A stretch of DNA of 64,000 bases from Helicobacter sp. (GCA_022511145.1 JAFLSC010000003.1:1-64000), one strand, 5' to 3'. Positions 26,244 to 35,934 are shown, numbered from the stretch's first letter. The notes: a model not told the origin generated them from the letters alone. A program made the numbers and translations.

Positions 26244-27071
26244 TTAGAAAATCTCATAAAGTGAATTAGCTTTTGCCATCCAAGTTTCTAGCTCTTCCCA
26301 CGATTCTTCTTTAATGAGCTTTTGGGCTTTTTGCATTTCTTCTTCAAAAACTTTTAGAGATTTAAGCAATTCATTGCGATTTTGCTTAGCAATATCACGC
26401 CACATTTTAGGTGAGCTCTTAGCAATCCTTACCATACCCTTAAAACCACCTCCTGCTAGGGCAAGAATATCTTGTGGATTTTGTTGGCTTAGCACAGTGT
26501 TAGCAAGAGCATAGCTGATAATATGAGGGAGGTGGCTAATGAAAGCAGCGTGATTATCGTGAGATAGGGAATCCATTTTGATAATCGTCATTTTTAATGC
26601 TAAAAAGATTTCTTTAGCTAAAGCAACTTGGTATTCCCCGCTTTGTTCTAAATCGGTTAAAACAACGATATGGTGAGAGAGTAAATCTTTAAAAGCTGCT
26701 TTGGGTCCGAAATTTTCAGTCCCACTCATCGGGTGAGCGGCAACGAAATTTTTTCTGATTTCTTTGGGGACACTTTGTGAAATAAGGGATTTGGTGCTTC
26801 CTAAATCAATAATAGTCGTGTGATTGGCAATCCCGATAAGTTGAGGAAGGATTTGTAAAATCGCCTCAACAGGTGTGGCTAAAAAAATCACATCACACGC
26901 TTTGATTTCCTCTAAGCTTGCCTCTTCATCAATGAGTCCTAAAGACAAAGCTTGCTGTAAATGGAGCAAATCAGAATCTAAACCAATAATTTTTTTAAAC
27001 ATTCCAATTTCTCTTAAGCCCAACCCTAAAGAGCCTCCAATCAAACCTAAACCGATAATTCCTGCTTGCAT
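26244..27071 (-). CDS. tyrA: Prephenate dehydrogenase
   Basis: NAD(P)-dependent oxidative decarboxylation of prephenate in tyrosine synthesis. The 275-residue protein begins with a Rossmann loop IGLGLIGGSLGLGL (about residues 5-18), then VIFLATPVEAI (about 61-71), HPMSGTENFG (about 112-121) and the SHLPHIISYALA helix (about 190). No fused chorismate mutase or ACT domain, as usual in epsilon-proteobacteria. It is transcribed away from bamA with a 116-base divergent gap. Confidence 0.93.
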   Translation of the reverse strand: MQAGIIGLGLIGGSLGLGLREIGMFKKIIGLDSDLLHLQQALSLGLIDEEASLEEIKACDVIFLATPVEAILQILPQLIGIANHTTIIDLGSTKSLISQSVPKEIRKNFVAAHPMSGTENFGPKAAFKDLLSHHIVVLTDLEQSGEYQVALAKEIFLALKMTIIKMDSLSHDNHAAFISHLPHIISYALANTVLSQQNPQDILALAGGGFKGMVRIAKSSPKMWRDIAKQNRNELLKSLKVFEEEMQKAQKLIKEESWEELETWMAKANSLYEIF

Positions 27072-27147
27072 AACAACCTCATAATAAATTTTTTGAAATT
27101 ATATAGCGGATTTGCTTTAGTTTTGTTAGCTTTAATCTCAAAAAAGA

Positions 27148-27153
27148 TATAAT
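27148..27153 (+). promoter_or_regulatory. -10 box for bamA
   Basis: AGATATAATTTGC with TATAAT 35 bases before the bamA ATG. T-rich DNA lies upstream; no -35 hexamer is apparent. Confidence 0.5.
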
Positions 27154-27187
27154 TTGCAAATTTTTATTTTTTATTTAGAGGTTTTTA

Positions 27188-29431
27188 ATGAAAATTATCT
27201 CCCAAAAAGCACTATTAGGCGGCGTTTTGCCGTGTATTTTGTCCGTTTCTTTTGCTTCTGCAGAATCTTTTAAGATTCAAACGATTGAATATGAGGGATT
27301 AAATCATCTCTCTCCTTTAATCGCTAATGAAATTATCCAAATCAAAGCAGGAGATACTTTTGATGTGCAAAAAGTGGATTCCTCTATCAAAAATCTTTAT
27401 CAGCAAGGCTATTTTAAAGATATTTGGGTAACAGAGGAAAAAGGAAGATTGGTTTATCATTTTGTAGAAAAACCTATCATTGCAAGTTTGATTGTTAGTG
27501 GTTATGGAGCGGGGAAAGAACCCGAAGTTTTAGAAGCAGAGATTGGTCTTAAAAAGGGTGATGTTTTTGATGAACTCAAGATGGCTAATACCAAAAAACG
27601 CGTTATTGCACTTTTAGAATCCCAAGGTTTTTATGATACGATTGTAGAGTTTAAAACAGAAGAAATATCAGAAAAAGCTCTTAAGGTTACACTTGAGATT
27701 AATAAGGGCGAAGAGATTATTATCCGCAAAGCTAATTATTATGGTAGAGAAAATGTTAAAATCTCAAGGATTGAATCAGTTACAGCGAATAAAGAGAGAG
27801 AATTTCTAGGTTGGATGTGGGGCTTTAATAGCGGAAAAGTCCAAATTAATGAATTAGAATCTGATGCTTTAAGGATTCAAGATATTTATCTGCAAAAGGG
27901 TTATTTAGATGCAAGGGTGGATACACCTTTTTTGCGGACTGATTTTACAACCTACAATGCGGAGTTAGATTATTACATTGAAGAAGGGCAGCAATATAAA
28001 ATCTCTGAAGTTGAGATTGTGCAAGAAGAGGAAGTGATTGATAATAAAGAGCTTTATGATGAGCTAAAACTCACACAAAAGCAAGTGTTTAATATTGAGA
28101 AAATGCGTAAAGACACCGAGGCGATACGCACAAAGATTGGGGATTTGGGCTATGCTTTTGTGCGGGTTACTCCTGATTTGGATAAAAACCAAGACACAAA
28201 AGAAGTGCGGATTATTTATTATATTCAACCCGGAAGCAAGGTTAAAGTTAGAGATGTGATTATTTCAGGGAACTCTAGGACACTAGATAGAGTGATTCGG
28301 CGGAATGTCCTCCTTGCACCCGGTGATGAATATCAAATGAGTAAAATCCAACGTTCCAAAAATGCGATTATGCGGACGGGAGGATTTGATAGTGTTGAGA
28401 TAGAGGAAAAACGTATCGATGAGGAACATTTGGATTTGCTTGTTAATATTAAAGAGGCAAAAACAGGGGAATTTCTCTTTGGTGTTGGGTATGGGAGTTA
28501 TGATGGTTTAATGGGGAGTGTGTCAATTAAAGACAGGAATATTTTTGGGAGCGGACAAACCGCAGGGATTTATTTTGATAAAAGTGAAGTTTCAACTTCT
28601 TATCGGATTAACCTTTATAATCCCGCGGTTTTAGATAGTGATTATAGTCTTGCTACTGATGTGTATCAAACCGATTATACCGATTATGATTATCGTGAAA
28701 AAACAACGGGTTTTAGCCTTTTTGGAGGTAGAAATTTTACCGATGAGTTTAGCGGAAGTGTGGGGTATATCTTCCAAGAATCTGAATTATCTGATTTTCA
28801 AAATGACCTTTATAAAGATTATTATGATGGGAGATATACCAAATCCTCTATTGTTCCGGGACTCTCCTATGATAACACCGATGCGTATTTTTTCCCTCGT
28901 AATGGTTGGAAAGCTAGTGGTAGCGTAGAATTTGCCGGTGTTGGCGGGGATTCTGAATTTATTAAATATTTTGGAAGCCTTTATTATTATAAATCTTTGC
29001 TGGATTGGACAGATTTGGATTTGATTTTTAGGGTGCGTTCAAAGCTCGGATATATTGAGGATACGGGCTATTTATCTATTCTTGATAAATTTTATTTAGG
29101 GGGCGTAAGCACGCTAAGGGGTTATAAAAGCAGGTCGCTTACCCCGCGAGATAGTAGAGGTGCAAGGATTGGGGGTAAAGAGACTTGGTATAACTCTGTG
29201 GAATTAAGCTATGGTTTATTTGATACGGTGCAAATGCGTTTAGGGGCATTTTATGATTATGGTATGATAGGGCAGGAGCGATTTAATCAGATTGAGAGAA
29301 GTTCAGCAGGTGTGATGCTTGAGTGGATTTCACCTATCGGGGCGATTAATTTTATTGTGCCTAGAGCGTTGGATAAAAAACCCGGTGATGATACTTCTTC
29401 ATTTGAATTTACAATGGGGAATCGATTTTAA
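27188..29431 (+). CDS. bamA: Outer membrane protein assembly factor BamA
   Basis: Omp85-family protein that inserts beta-barrel proteins into the outer membrane. The 747-residue precursor has a signal peptide (residues 1 to about 26, ending SFASA), five POTRA repeats to about residue 420, and a 16-strand barrel ending in the terminal aromatic FTMGNRF. The loop 6 signature is seen as LGGVSTLRGYKSRSL near residue 635-650, containing the conserved VRGY-like TLRGY. Length is normal. It would handle the outer-membrane barrel encoded at 42072. mqnC follows closely. Confidence 0.95.
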   Translation: MKIISQKALLGGVLPCILSVSFASAESFKIQTIEYEGLNHLSPLIANEIIQIKAGDTFDVQKVDSSIKNLYQQGYFKDIWVTEEKGRLVYHFVEKPIIASLIVSGYGAGKEPEVLEAEIGLKKGDVFDELKMANTKKRVIALLESQGFYDTIVEFKTEEISEKALKVTLEINKGEEIIIRKANYYGRENVKISRIESVTANKEREFLGWMWGFNSGKVQINELESDALRIQDIYLQKGYLDARVDTPFLRTDFTTYNAELDYYIEEGQQYKISEVEIVQEEEVIDNKELYDELKLTQKQVFNIEKMRKDTEAIRTKIGDLGYAFVRVTPDLDKNQDTKEVRIIYYIQPGSKVKVRDVIISGNSRTLDRVIRRNVLLAPGDEYQMSKIQRSKNAIMRTGGFDSVEIEEKRIDEEHLDLLVNIKEAKTGEFLFGVGYGSYDGLMGSVSIKDRNIFGSGQTAGIYFDKSEVSTSYRINLYNPAVLDSDYSLATDVYQTDYTDYDYREKTTGFSLFGGRNFTDEFSGSVGYIFQESELSDFQNDLYKDYYDGRYTKSSIVPGLSYDNTDAYFFPRNGWKASGSVEFAGVGGDSEFIKYFGSLYYYKSLLDWTDLDLIFRVRSKLGYIEDTGYLSILDKFYLGGVSTLRGYKSRSLTPRDSRGARIGGKETWYNSVELSYGLFDTVQMRLGAFYDYGMIGQERFNQIERSSAGVMLEWISPIGAINFIVPRALDKKPGDDTSSFEFTMGNRF

Positions 29432-29441
29432 GGATTATATT

Positions 29442-30527
29442 GTGAGCAAAGTAGAACAAAATGCGATTGTGAAAATAAAATTACCTCGCATAAGCAAAAA
29501 AGAGATTTTAGATTTAATGCAAAATGCCTCTCTTAAAGAATTAGGCAGAATGGCTTATCAAATCAAAAAACAGCTTCACCCTGATAATATAACGACTTTT
29601 GTCGTGGATAGGAATATTAATTATACTAATATTTGTTGGGTAGATTGTCAATTTTGTGCTTTTAAGAAAAAAATCAATGAAGAGGGAACTTATATTTTGA
29701 GCTTTGAGGAAATTGACAAAAAGATTGATGAACTCTTAGCTATCGGTGGGACACAGATTCTTTTTCAAGGCGGTGTGCATCCTAAACTTACTTTAGAGTG
29801 GTATGAAGATTTAGTCAGCCATATTGCACAAAAATATCCTCAAATAACCATTCACGGATTTTCTGCTATTGAGATTGATTACATTGCTAAAATCTCTAAT
29901 TGCAGTATTCAAGAAGTTTTAATGCGTTTGCAAAAATGTGGTCTTTCTTCAATCCCCGGAGCAGGGGCAGAGATTTTAAGTGATAGGGTGCGAGATGTGA
30001 TTGCTCCTAAAAAGTTAGATTCAGAGGAATGGATTGATGTGCATAGGACTGCCCATAAACTTGGCATTAAAAGCACGGCTACAATGATGTTTGGGAGCGT
30101 GGAGAGTGATGAGGAGATTATTGAGCATTGGGAGAGGATTCGCACTCTTCAAGAGGAGACTAATGGCTTTAGAGCCTTTATTTTATGGAGTTTTCAACCT
30201 GCTTTTACACCCCTACAAAAAACTTTTCCTAATCTCCATAAAGCTTCCTCAAATCGTTATTTAAGGCTTCTTGCGTGCAGTCGGATTTTTTTGGATAATT
30301 TTCAAAACATTCAAAGCAGTTGGGTAACGCAAGGTTCTTATATAGGACAGCTTGCTTTGCTTTTTGGTGCGAATGATTTAGGTAGCACAATGATGGAAGA
30401 AAATGTTGTAGCTGCAGCAGGTGCAAGAAATTCAATGAATCAGCAAGAAATGATTGAGCTTATCCGTGATATTGGAGAGTTGCCCGCTAAACGCAATACA
30501 GCTTATGAATATTTGGAGAAATTTTAG
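29442..30527 (+). CDS. mqnC: Cyclic dehypoxanthinyl futalosine synthase
   Basis: Radical SAM enzyme of the futalosine pathway for menaquinone, the quinone that serves fumarate reductase. GTG 29442 is chosen as start because AAGGA lies eight bases upstream and it gives the expected length (361); the frame extends back into bamA without support. The cluster-binding Cys residues are in NICWVDCQFCAF (about residues 63-74), C-x3-C-x2-C. GGVHP (about 108), FSAIEIDY and SIPGAGAEIL (about 172) match the family. The stop overlaps the next GTG by one base. Confidence 0.93.
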   Translation: MSKVEQNAIVKIKLPRISKKEILDLMQNASLKELGRMAYQIKKQLHPDNITTFVVDRNINYTNICWVDCQFCAFKKKINEEGTYILSFEEIDKKIDELLAIGGTQILFQGGVHPKLTLEWYEDLVSHIAQKYPQITIHGFSAIEIDYIAKISNCSIQEVLMRLQKCGLSSIPGAGAEILSDRVRDVIAPKKLDSEEWIDVHRTAHKLGIKSTATMMFGSVESDEEIIEHWERIRTLQEETNGFRAFILWSFQPAFTPLQKTFPNLHKASSNRYLRLLACSRIFLDNFQNIQSSWVTQGSYIGQLALLFGANDLGSTMMEENVVAAAGARNSMNQQEMIELIRDIGELPAKRNTAYEYLEKF

Positions 30528-31819
30528 TGAAAAAAATCATCAGGGCTTTATTGTTGGGATTGTGTTTGAAAGGATTAGCAATGGCAGTAGAATTAAAAAA
30601 TCTTGAGGTTAAGGGAGTGCAAATCCCCGTAATTTATGAAAAAAGCTCACAGCTCCCTTTGTTTCATATGCAAGTTATCTTTAAAGGAGCAGGGGCAGTG
30701 AGTAATCATCAATCCTATGGGTTATCAGATATAACAAGTTCACTCCTTAATGAAGGGACAAAAGCACTTGGGGCGACAAAATTTGCCCAAAAACTCGAGG
30801 AGAGAGCAATCACCTTGAATGTAGGAAGCGGTTTAGAGACGATGAATTTTACCCTTAGTGGAATGAAAGCCGAGCAAGAAAAGGCATTAGAATACCTTAA
30901 AGAATTAATACAATCCCCTAATTTTACACCCAAAGCATTAGAAAAAGTGAGGGAAAATGCCCTTATTACTCTTTTAGAAAAAGAAAATGACTTTGATTAC
31001 CAAGCCCAAAAGGGTTTAAATGCAATGATTTTTAAGGGTTCTGCTATGGAATACCCGCTAGGAGGGACCACGCAATCTTTACAAAAAATCACACTCAAAG
31101 AGATTGAGGCTTTTTATAAGCATTATATTAATCTAAAATCAATGATTTTAGTAATCGGTGGTGATGTGGAATTTGAAACCCTTAAAAAGCGATTGCAAAA
31201 TACTTTTGAATCTTTGCCTATCGGCGAGGAAGTAGCCATTCCTACGATTTTAGTTAGTGATAAAAGTGAGATGAAAACGCTCAAAAAAGACACCAAACAA
31301 GCTTATATTTATTTTGGTGCTCCCTTTTTTGTGCAAGATTTTCAAAAAGAAAGTGCGAAGATTAAAGTAGCTTCTTTTGTGCTAGGTGGCGGAGGATTTG
31401 GAAGCAGAATGCTTGAAGAAGTTAGAGTGAAGCGAGGTTTGGCGTATTCAGCAATGATGTATTTGAGTAGCCGTAATGCTTTCTCTTATGCACAAGGATA
31501 TTTGCAAACTAGCCTAGAAAATCAAAAAGAAGCCCTTAAAATCGTGAAAGAAGTTGTTGGAGAATATTTAGCTAAAGGTATGACTCAAAAAGAATTAAAT
31601 GAAGCTAAACAATACTTGCTTGGTAGTGAGCCTTTACGCAATGAAACGCTAGAGCAGCGATTAGGGAGTGCGTTTAATTATTATTATCGTGGGTTACCTT
31701 TGGATTTTGGCTCACAAGTCCTCCAAGAGATACAAAATCTTAAGTTGCAAGAAATTAATGATTATATTAAAAAACACCAAGAAATTAAAAATTTAAGTTT
31801 TTTTGTTGTAACCGAGTGA
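30527..31819 (+). CDS. Secreted M16-family peptidase-like protein without the zinc motif
   Basis: The 430-residue protein has a signal peptide (residues 1-20, ending AMA) and the two-domain fold of M16 peptidases. In active members the first helix carries HxxEH; here the same place reads GLSDITSSLLNEGT (about residues 66-79), lacking both His and the first Glu. The second-half signature is intact: GGGGFGSRMLEEVRVKRGLAYSA (about 287 onward, shown in part). It therefore looks like the non-catalytic partner of a heterodimeric M16 enzyme; the active partner is not in the window. H. pylori has an equivalent gene after mqnC. GTG start overlaps the mqnC stop. Confidence 0.85.
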   Translation: MKKIIRALLLGLCLKGLAMAVELKNLEVKGVQIPVIYEKSSQLPLFHMQVIFKGAGAVSNHQSYGLSDITSSLLNEGTKALGATKFAQKLEERAITLNVGSGLETMNFTLSGMKAEQEKALEYLKELIQSPNFTPKALEKVRENALITLLEKENDFDYQAQKGLNAMIFKGSAMEYPLGGTTQSLQKITLKEIEAFYKHYINLKSMILVIGGDVEFETLKKRLQNTFESLPIGEEVAIPTILVSDKSEMKTLKKDTKQAYIYFGAPFFVQDFQKESAKIKVASFVLGGGGFGSRMLEEVRVKRGLAYSAMMYLSSRNAFSYAQGYLQTSLENQKEALKIVKEVVGEYLAKGMTQKELNEAKQYLLGSEPLRNETLEQRLGSAFNYYYRGLPLDFGSQVLQEIQNLKLQEINDYIKKHQEIKNLSFFVVTE

Positions 31820-31822
31820 TTT

Positions 31823-33628
31823 TTGGAAATTCCAGAGAATATTCAAAAGCTTGGGGTGGTAAGTCTTTTTGATTTTGTTTTAAAATTTCCACCCAAAGAT
31901 TATCAAAATACTTGTTTAAGCAAGACTTTAGAGCCAGAGACAGAGAGCATTCTTGAAGTGATAGTGCAAAGTTATAGCCATTATAAAGTGGCTAAGACAC
32001 TTTGCTATGCTCCTTTGTTTGATTGTGTGATAACCTTAGTGATTTTTAATGCTAAGCCTTATCATAAGGGAGTTTTTAAAGCAGGTGAAACACTCATCGT
32101 GAGCGGGAAGTTACAAAAACATTATGGGGATTATCATCTCTTACAACCCAAAATCCTTAAACAAACTGGTAAAATCTTACCGCAATTTAGCCTTAAAGGA
32201 GCTAAAGGATTGCAGTTACAAGAGTTTTCAAACACTCTTAAATTTGAAATATTAACTAAAATTTACCCTAATGTCCCAGAAAAATTCTTGAAGGCTTTAG
32301 AAGTCATTTATAATCCTGATGAGAATTTTTATAAAGCATTTAAGCACAATAAAGGTTGGTTTGGAGTTTATTTAGAGGCTTTGAAATTTGTTGAGATTTA
32401 TGAATATATGCGAAAATTGCAAAGTAAAAAGATAGTTTTTTCAAGCCTTACTCCTTTAAAAGGGGAGATTGAATCTTGGATTGCAACCTTACCTTTTGTG
32501 CTAACACAGGGGCAAAAAAAGGCAATTAGTGAGATTAAAGCTTCACTCAATAGTGATAAATCTGCTAGACGCGTAATTGTTGGTGATGTGGGTTGTGGGA
32601 AAACAATGGTGATTTTTGCCTCTGTGATGATTGCTTTGCCTTACAGAAGCGTTTTAATGGTGCCTACTTCTATTTTAGCTAAGCAAATTTATCAAGAATC
32701 CCAAAAATATCTCTCTAACATTAAAGTTGCCCTTTTAAGCCAAACTGAAAAAATCGGGCAATGGGAAGATTGCGATTTTCTAATCGGCACACACGCTCTT
32801 TTGTTTCAAAATCTTAGCGGATTTTCTTTGGTAATGATTGATGAGCAACATCGTTTTGGAACCTCTCAAAGAAATGCTTTAGAGAAAATGTTTAAAGAGG
32901 GCGAGAGGAGAGCCCATATTTTGCAATTTTCAGCAACGCCAATTCCTAGAACTCTAGCGATGATTGAATCTAATTATTTGGATTTTAGCTTCATTTTAGA
33001 TTTGCCTTTTCCCAAAGATATTACTTCTAAAGTCATAGGAAAACAAGATTTTAAGTATCTTTTAGAGCATATTAGAAGCGAGATTGCTAAAGAAAATCAA
33101 GTTATTATCGTGTATCCTTTAGTGGAGCAAAGTGAAAGTATGGATTATCTTTCATTAAAAGAGGGGGAATCTTATTGGCAAAAGCATTTTGAGGGTGTTT
33201 ATGTAACGCACGGAAAAGATAAGGAAAAGGAAGTGATTTTAGAAGAGTTTAGGGAAAAGGGTAGGATTTTGCTTGCTACCACGGTGATTGAAGTGGGAAT
33301 CTCCTTACCCAAGCTCTCAACAATCATAATTGTAGGGGCAGAGCGATTAGGACTTGCAACACTTCATCAACTACGTGGCAGGGTAAGCCGCAATGGTTTA
33401 AAGGGATATTGTTTTTTATACACTAATACGCCTCAAAATGAGCGTTTAGGGAGATTTTGCCGAACACTCAATGGTTTTGAGATTGCTAAAATGGATTTAG
33501 AATACCGCAATAGCGGGGATTTGCTAAGTGGGCAGCAACAAAGTGGAAAACCTTTTGAATTTGTCCATCTTGCCTATGACGCACCAATTATCGCCCTTGC
33601 TAAAGAAGCTTTAATTAACAAAGGTTAA
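31823..33628 (+). CDS. recG: ATP-dependent DNA helicase RecG
   Basis: Remodels stalled replication forks and branched DNA. The 601-residue protein has an N-terminal wedge/OB domain (KFPPKDYQN near residue 25), Walker A GDVGCGKT (about 253-260), Walker B MIDEQHRFG (about 338-346), motif III FSATPIPRT (about 375-383), and motifs V-VI TTVIEVGI and HQLRGRVSR (about 490-520). It is about 90 residues shorter than E. coli RecG, mainly in the N-terminal part, as in other Helicobacter. Start TTG 31823, three bases after the M16 gene. Confidence 0.93.
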   Translation: MEIPENIQKLGVVSLFDFVLKFPPKDYQNTCLSKTLEPETESILEVIVQSYSHYKVAKTLCYAPLFDCVITLVIFNAKPYHKGVFKAGETLIVSGKLQKHYGDYHLLQPKILKQTGKILPQFSLKGAKGLQLQEFSNTLKFEILTKIYPNVPEKFLKALEVIYNPDENFYKAFKHNKGWFGVYLEALKFVEIYEYMRKLQSKKIVFSSLTPLKGEIESWIATLPFVLTQGQKKAISEIKASLNSDKSARRVIVGDVGCGKTMVIFASVMIALPYRSVLMVPTSILAKQIYQESQKYLSNIKVALLSQTEKIGQWEDCDFLIGTHALLFQNLSGFSLVMIDEQHRFGTSQRNALEKMFKEGERRAHILQFSATPIPRTLAMIESNYLDFSFILDLPFPKDITSKVIGKQDFKYLLEHIRSEIAKENQVIIVYPLVEQSESMDYLSLKEGESYWQKHFEGVYVTHGKDKEKEVILEEFREKGRILLATTVIEVGISLPKLSTIIIVGAERLGLATLHQLRGRVSRNGLKGYCFLYTNTPQNERLGRFCRTLNGFEIAKMDLEYRNSGDLLSGQQQSGKPFEFVHLAYDAPIIALAKEALINKG

Positions 33629-33742
33629 TAACTATAAAATTAAGGATAATTATTAAGTTAGCATAAGTTAATATATTTTTAAAATCCCATTAATTAGGGC
33701 ATTTAGAATCTCTAAGAAAATTTAGAAATTTCATAATTTTTC

Positions 33743-34666
33743 TTATTTTTTTGTTAATTGATAAAAATCCACACCATTGATTTTGTTTTCAATCACTTTT
33801 TGTTCTTTACAAAGTCTCCTTAAAATTTCTTGCGTGTTTGAATCCCAAAGGGCTTTTATATCCTCTTGACTCATTGGACGCAAAGCAAGAGTTTTTAAGA
33901 TTTCTTCTTCATTAAGAGTTAGATTTTCTTGGCTTTTTGTTGTTTCTCGTGTAGGTAAATTTGTTCGGATTCCGTGTTTTTGGAATAGGGCTTGAAATTC
34001 TTTTAGAGCTTCTTGCGAGACTTTTTGCACTTTATAAGCAGGAGGGCGGTCGATTGTGCCAATGTCTAGCCGAGTAACAAACAAAGGAAAAAGGAATTTT
34101 GCCATTTTTTCAATCTCTTTTAAATCATCATTGACACCCTTAACAAATAAAATCTCTGCATACAATTCCCCTCTAAAATCTTGGCGAAATTCATAAATAC
34201 CGCGTAAGATTTGCTCTAAATTAATGGTGCTGTGAGGTCTGTCAATTTTCTTAAAAACTTCAGGAGTTACCGCATCAAGAGAGAATTTTACTTTATCAAA
34301 CAATAAACACGCTCTAGAGACATTTAAATCCCAAAGTAAAGCCCCATTAGTTAAAAGCAGTGTTTTTGCTGCTCCTTTAATATCCTCTAGCCGCAACATT
34401 AACTCATACAAATGTGGGTAGAGTGTCGGCTCACCATTAGCGGTAATAGTGAGACATTCAATGGATTTGAATTTACTTAGAGCCTCTTGAATAGAAGTTA
34501 AGATTTCCTCAACGCTTAGGATTTCCTCCATAGTTTCTTGTGCTTTTTTGCCCTCAAGCTCACAATAGAGGCAGTCATAATTACATTGCTTATATTGGGG
34601 AGATAAATCCACACCCAAAGATTCCCCAAATCGTCTTGAATAAATTGGACCAAAAGTAACATTCAT
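33743..34666 (-). CDS. Radical SAM protein of the MoaA/wyosine-like type
   Basis: A 307-residue radical SAM enzyme with the cluster motif CNYDCLYC (about residues 28-35, C-x3-C-x2-C), ITANGEPTLYPHL (about 73-85) binding SAM, and an isolated C-terminal winged-helix-like part from about 235 (LTLNEEEILKTLALRPMSQE). The opening FGPIYSRRFGESLGVDL is shared by a conserved bacterial group related to tRNA-modifying and cofactor-forming enzymes, also found in H. pylori. The reaction is unknown. It is a single gene divergent from fdxA. Confidence 0.85.
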   Translation of the reverse strand: MNVTFGPIYSRRFGESLGVDLSPQYKQCNYDCLYCELEGKKAQETMEEILSVEEILTSIQEALSKFKSIECLTITANGEPTLYPHLYELMLRLEDIKGAAKTLLLTNGALLWDLNVSRACLLFDKVKFSLDAVTPEVFKKIDRPHSTINLEQILRGIYEFRQDFRGELYAEILFVKGVNDDLKEIEKMAKFLFPLFVTRLDIGTIDRPPAYKVQKVSQEALKEFQALFQKHGIRTNLPTRETTKSQENLTLNEEEILKTLALRPMSQEDIKALWDSNTQEILRRLCKEQKVIENKINGVDFYQLTKK

Positions 34667-34739
34667 TTGCTTATCCTCAAAAAAATCAGATTTAAGATTT
34701 TATCTTTAAAATTAAAGCTATATTTTATCGCATTTTTTA

Positions 34740-34745
34740 TATACT
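34740..34745 (+). promoter_or_regulatory. -10 box for fdxA
   Basis: TATACT, 31 bases before the fdxA start, preceded by a T-run. AAAGGAG lies directly in front of the ATG. Confidence 0.4.
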
Positions 34746-34775
34746 TTAAGCTCAAAATTTGTCAAAGGAGAAATT

Positions 34776-35060
34776 ATGTCTGTAAAAATTACCGATATTT
34801 GTATCGCCTGTGGTGCGTGCATTGATGAATGTCCAGTAGAAGCTATCGTAGATGATGATGATAACCCCAATAATGATGGTTGTTATTTTGTCTATAAAGA
34901 TAAATGCGTAGAGTGTGTAGGACACAATGATGAGCCAGCTTGTGCGAGTGCTTGTCCAACAGAAGGTTGCATTGTTTGGGACGCTATTAGCGGTTCTCAA
35001 CCTCATCGCGATGATATTGGCGATGATAAAAGAAAATCTCACTCACCCGTTGTTGAGTAA
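34776..35060 (+). CDS. fdxA: 2[4Fe-4S] ferredoxin, Alvin type
   Basis: Small low-potential electron carrier. Cluster one uses CIACGACIDECP (residues about 9-20). In cluster two the first two Cys are followed by an eight-residue insertion before the third (CVEC at about 46-49, CASACP at about 58-63), and a C-terminal extension of about 30 residues follows; this insertion plus extension defines the Allochromatium-type ferredoxins. In H. pylori the orthologue is the electron acceptor for pyruvate and oxoglutarate oxidoreductases and is linked to metronidazole resistance. AAAGGAG ribosome site precedes ATG. Confidence 0.93.
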   Translation: MSVKITDICIACGACIDECPVEAIVDDDDNPNNDGCYFVYKDKCVECVGHNDEPACASACPTEGCIVWDAISGSQPHRDDIGDDKRKSHSPVVE

Positions 35061-35062
35061 AG

Positions 35063-35087
35063 TAATTCCCTCTTTTTTGAGGGATTA
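35063..35087 (+). terminator. Stem-loop behind fdxA
   Basis: TAATTCCCTC and GAGGGATTA form a nine-pair stem with one unpaired T around a 6-base T loop, two bases past the stop. A U tract after the stem is missing, but its position fits a transcription end. Confidence 0.5.
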
Positions 35088-35247
35088 ACTTCTGCAAATC
35101 AACCCCTTGTTTTTTAAAGATTAAGACAATGTATTAAGAATTTTTTAAATAATACAATCTTGCCAAATTCCATAGTTATGAGCCATAAATATAACATTAG
35201 GTGATAAAATATTATGCAATGCTTTTAAGAGTATTAAAGGAGATTTC

Positions 35248-35835
35248 ATAATACATAAGATTATCTGTATATTTATTTGTATCTTAGCTTTGATTGCACT
35301 AAGGCTAAGAGTGAGGTTGAAAAGATGATATGTGGTGTGAGAGTGGAGAGCTTCAAAGGCTAGATAGGCTGTATTCTAAACTTTATTTTGCTATTCTTAA
35401 GATTATTCCAAAGGATACAGAGCAGGGGCAAAAAGTAAAAAATTTAAAAGAATTTAACAGATTAGTTATGGATAGTCGTAGTTCTAAACATTGCCCTAAC
35501 ATAACAACGAGAGAACCTATTTGCATATGTTCTGAAAATCCAAAAGATTTGTCCCATTGACCAATTTGCTTACGATAAAATTGATAATGTTATAGGTAAA
35601 TGCACGAAACAAATTTATTTATCTGCTATATCTGCTTTAGCTCTCTATATGGTAAATGATAATGATGAGGACATTAAAAAATTAAATGATGAGTATTATA
35701 ATACTCGTATAAATGAAGGTAACCTTATAGGAAATCGATTTTATGTTTGCGAAGAAAGATTATAGAAAATATTACAAAAAACCTGAAAAAGCTTTCAAAA
35801 CAGATAAAAAACTTAAGAAATTATTAGGAGAATAA
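35248..35835 (+). pseudogene. Broken LprI/DUF1311-like secreted protein gene
   Basis: An AAAGGAG site at 35236-35242 is followed five bases later by ATA where ATG is expected, and then by a hydrophobic signal-like stretch. After a frame change comes FDCTKAKSEVEKMIC, the typical mature start of LprI-type lysozyme-inhibitor proteins, then a second shift at about 35333 (five extra bases around TGTGGTGTG), then CESGELQRLDRLYSKLYFA, which is the rest of the motif. A further shift near 35550 leads to DQFAYDKIDNVIGKCTKQI, a stop at 35763, and a final piece ending at 35833-35835. At least three lesions and a lost start make this a clear pseudogene. The family name rests on the motif. Confidence 0.65.
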
Positions 35836-35934
35836 ATGCTTATAATAACAAATCTAAAAAGCATCAAAAGCTTTTCTAAGATAGCAAATACTTCTTAATT
35901 TTGTTAGAATCTTATATTATCCTGATAAGTTTGG

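Noticed and set aside
29319..29441. Longer N-terminus for mqnC
   Set aside because: This part lies in the bamA coding end; GTG 29442 has an AAGGA site and gives the family length.
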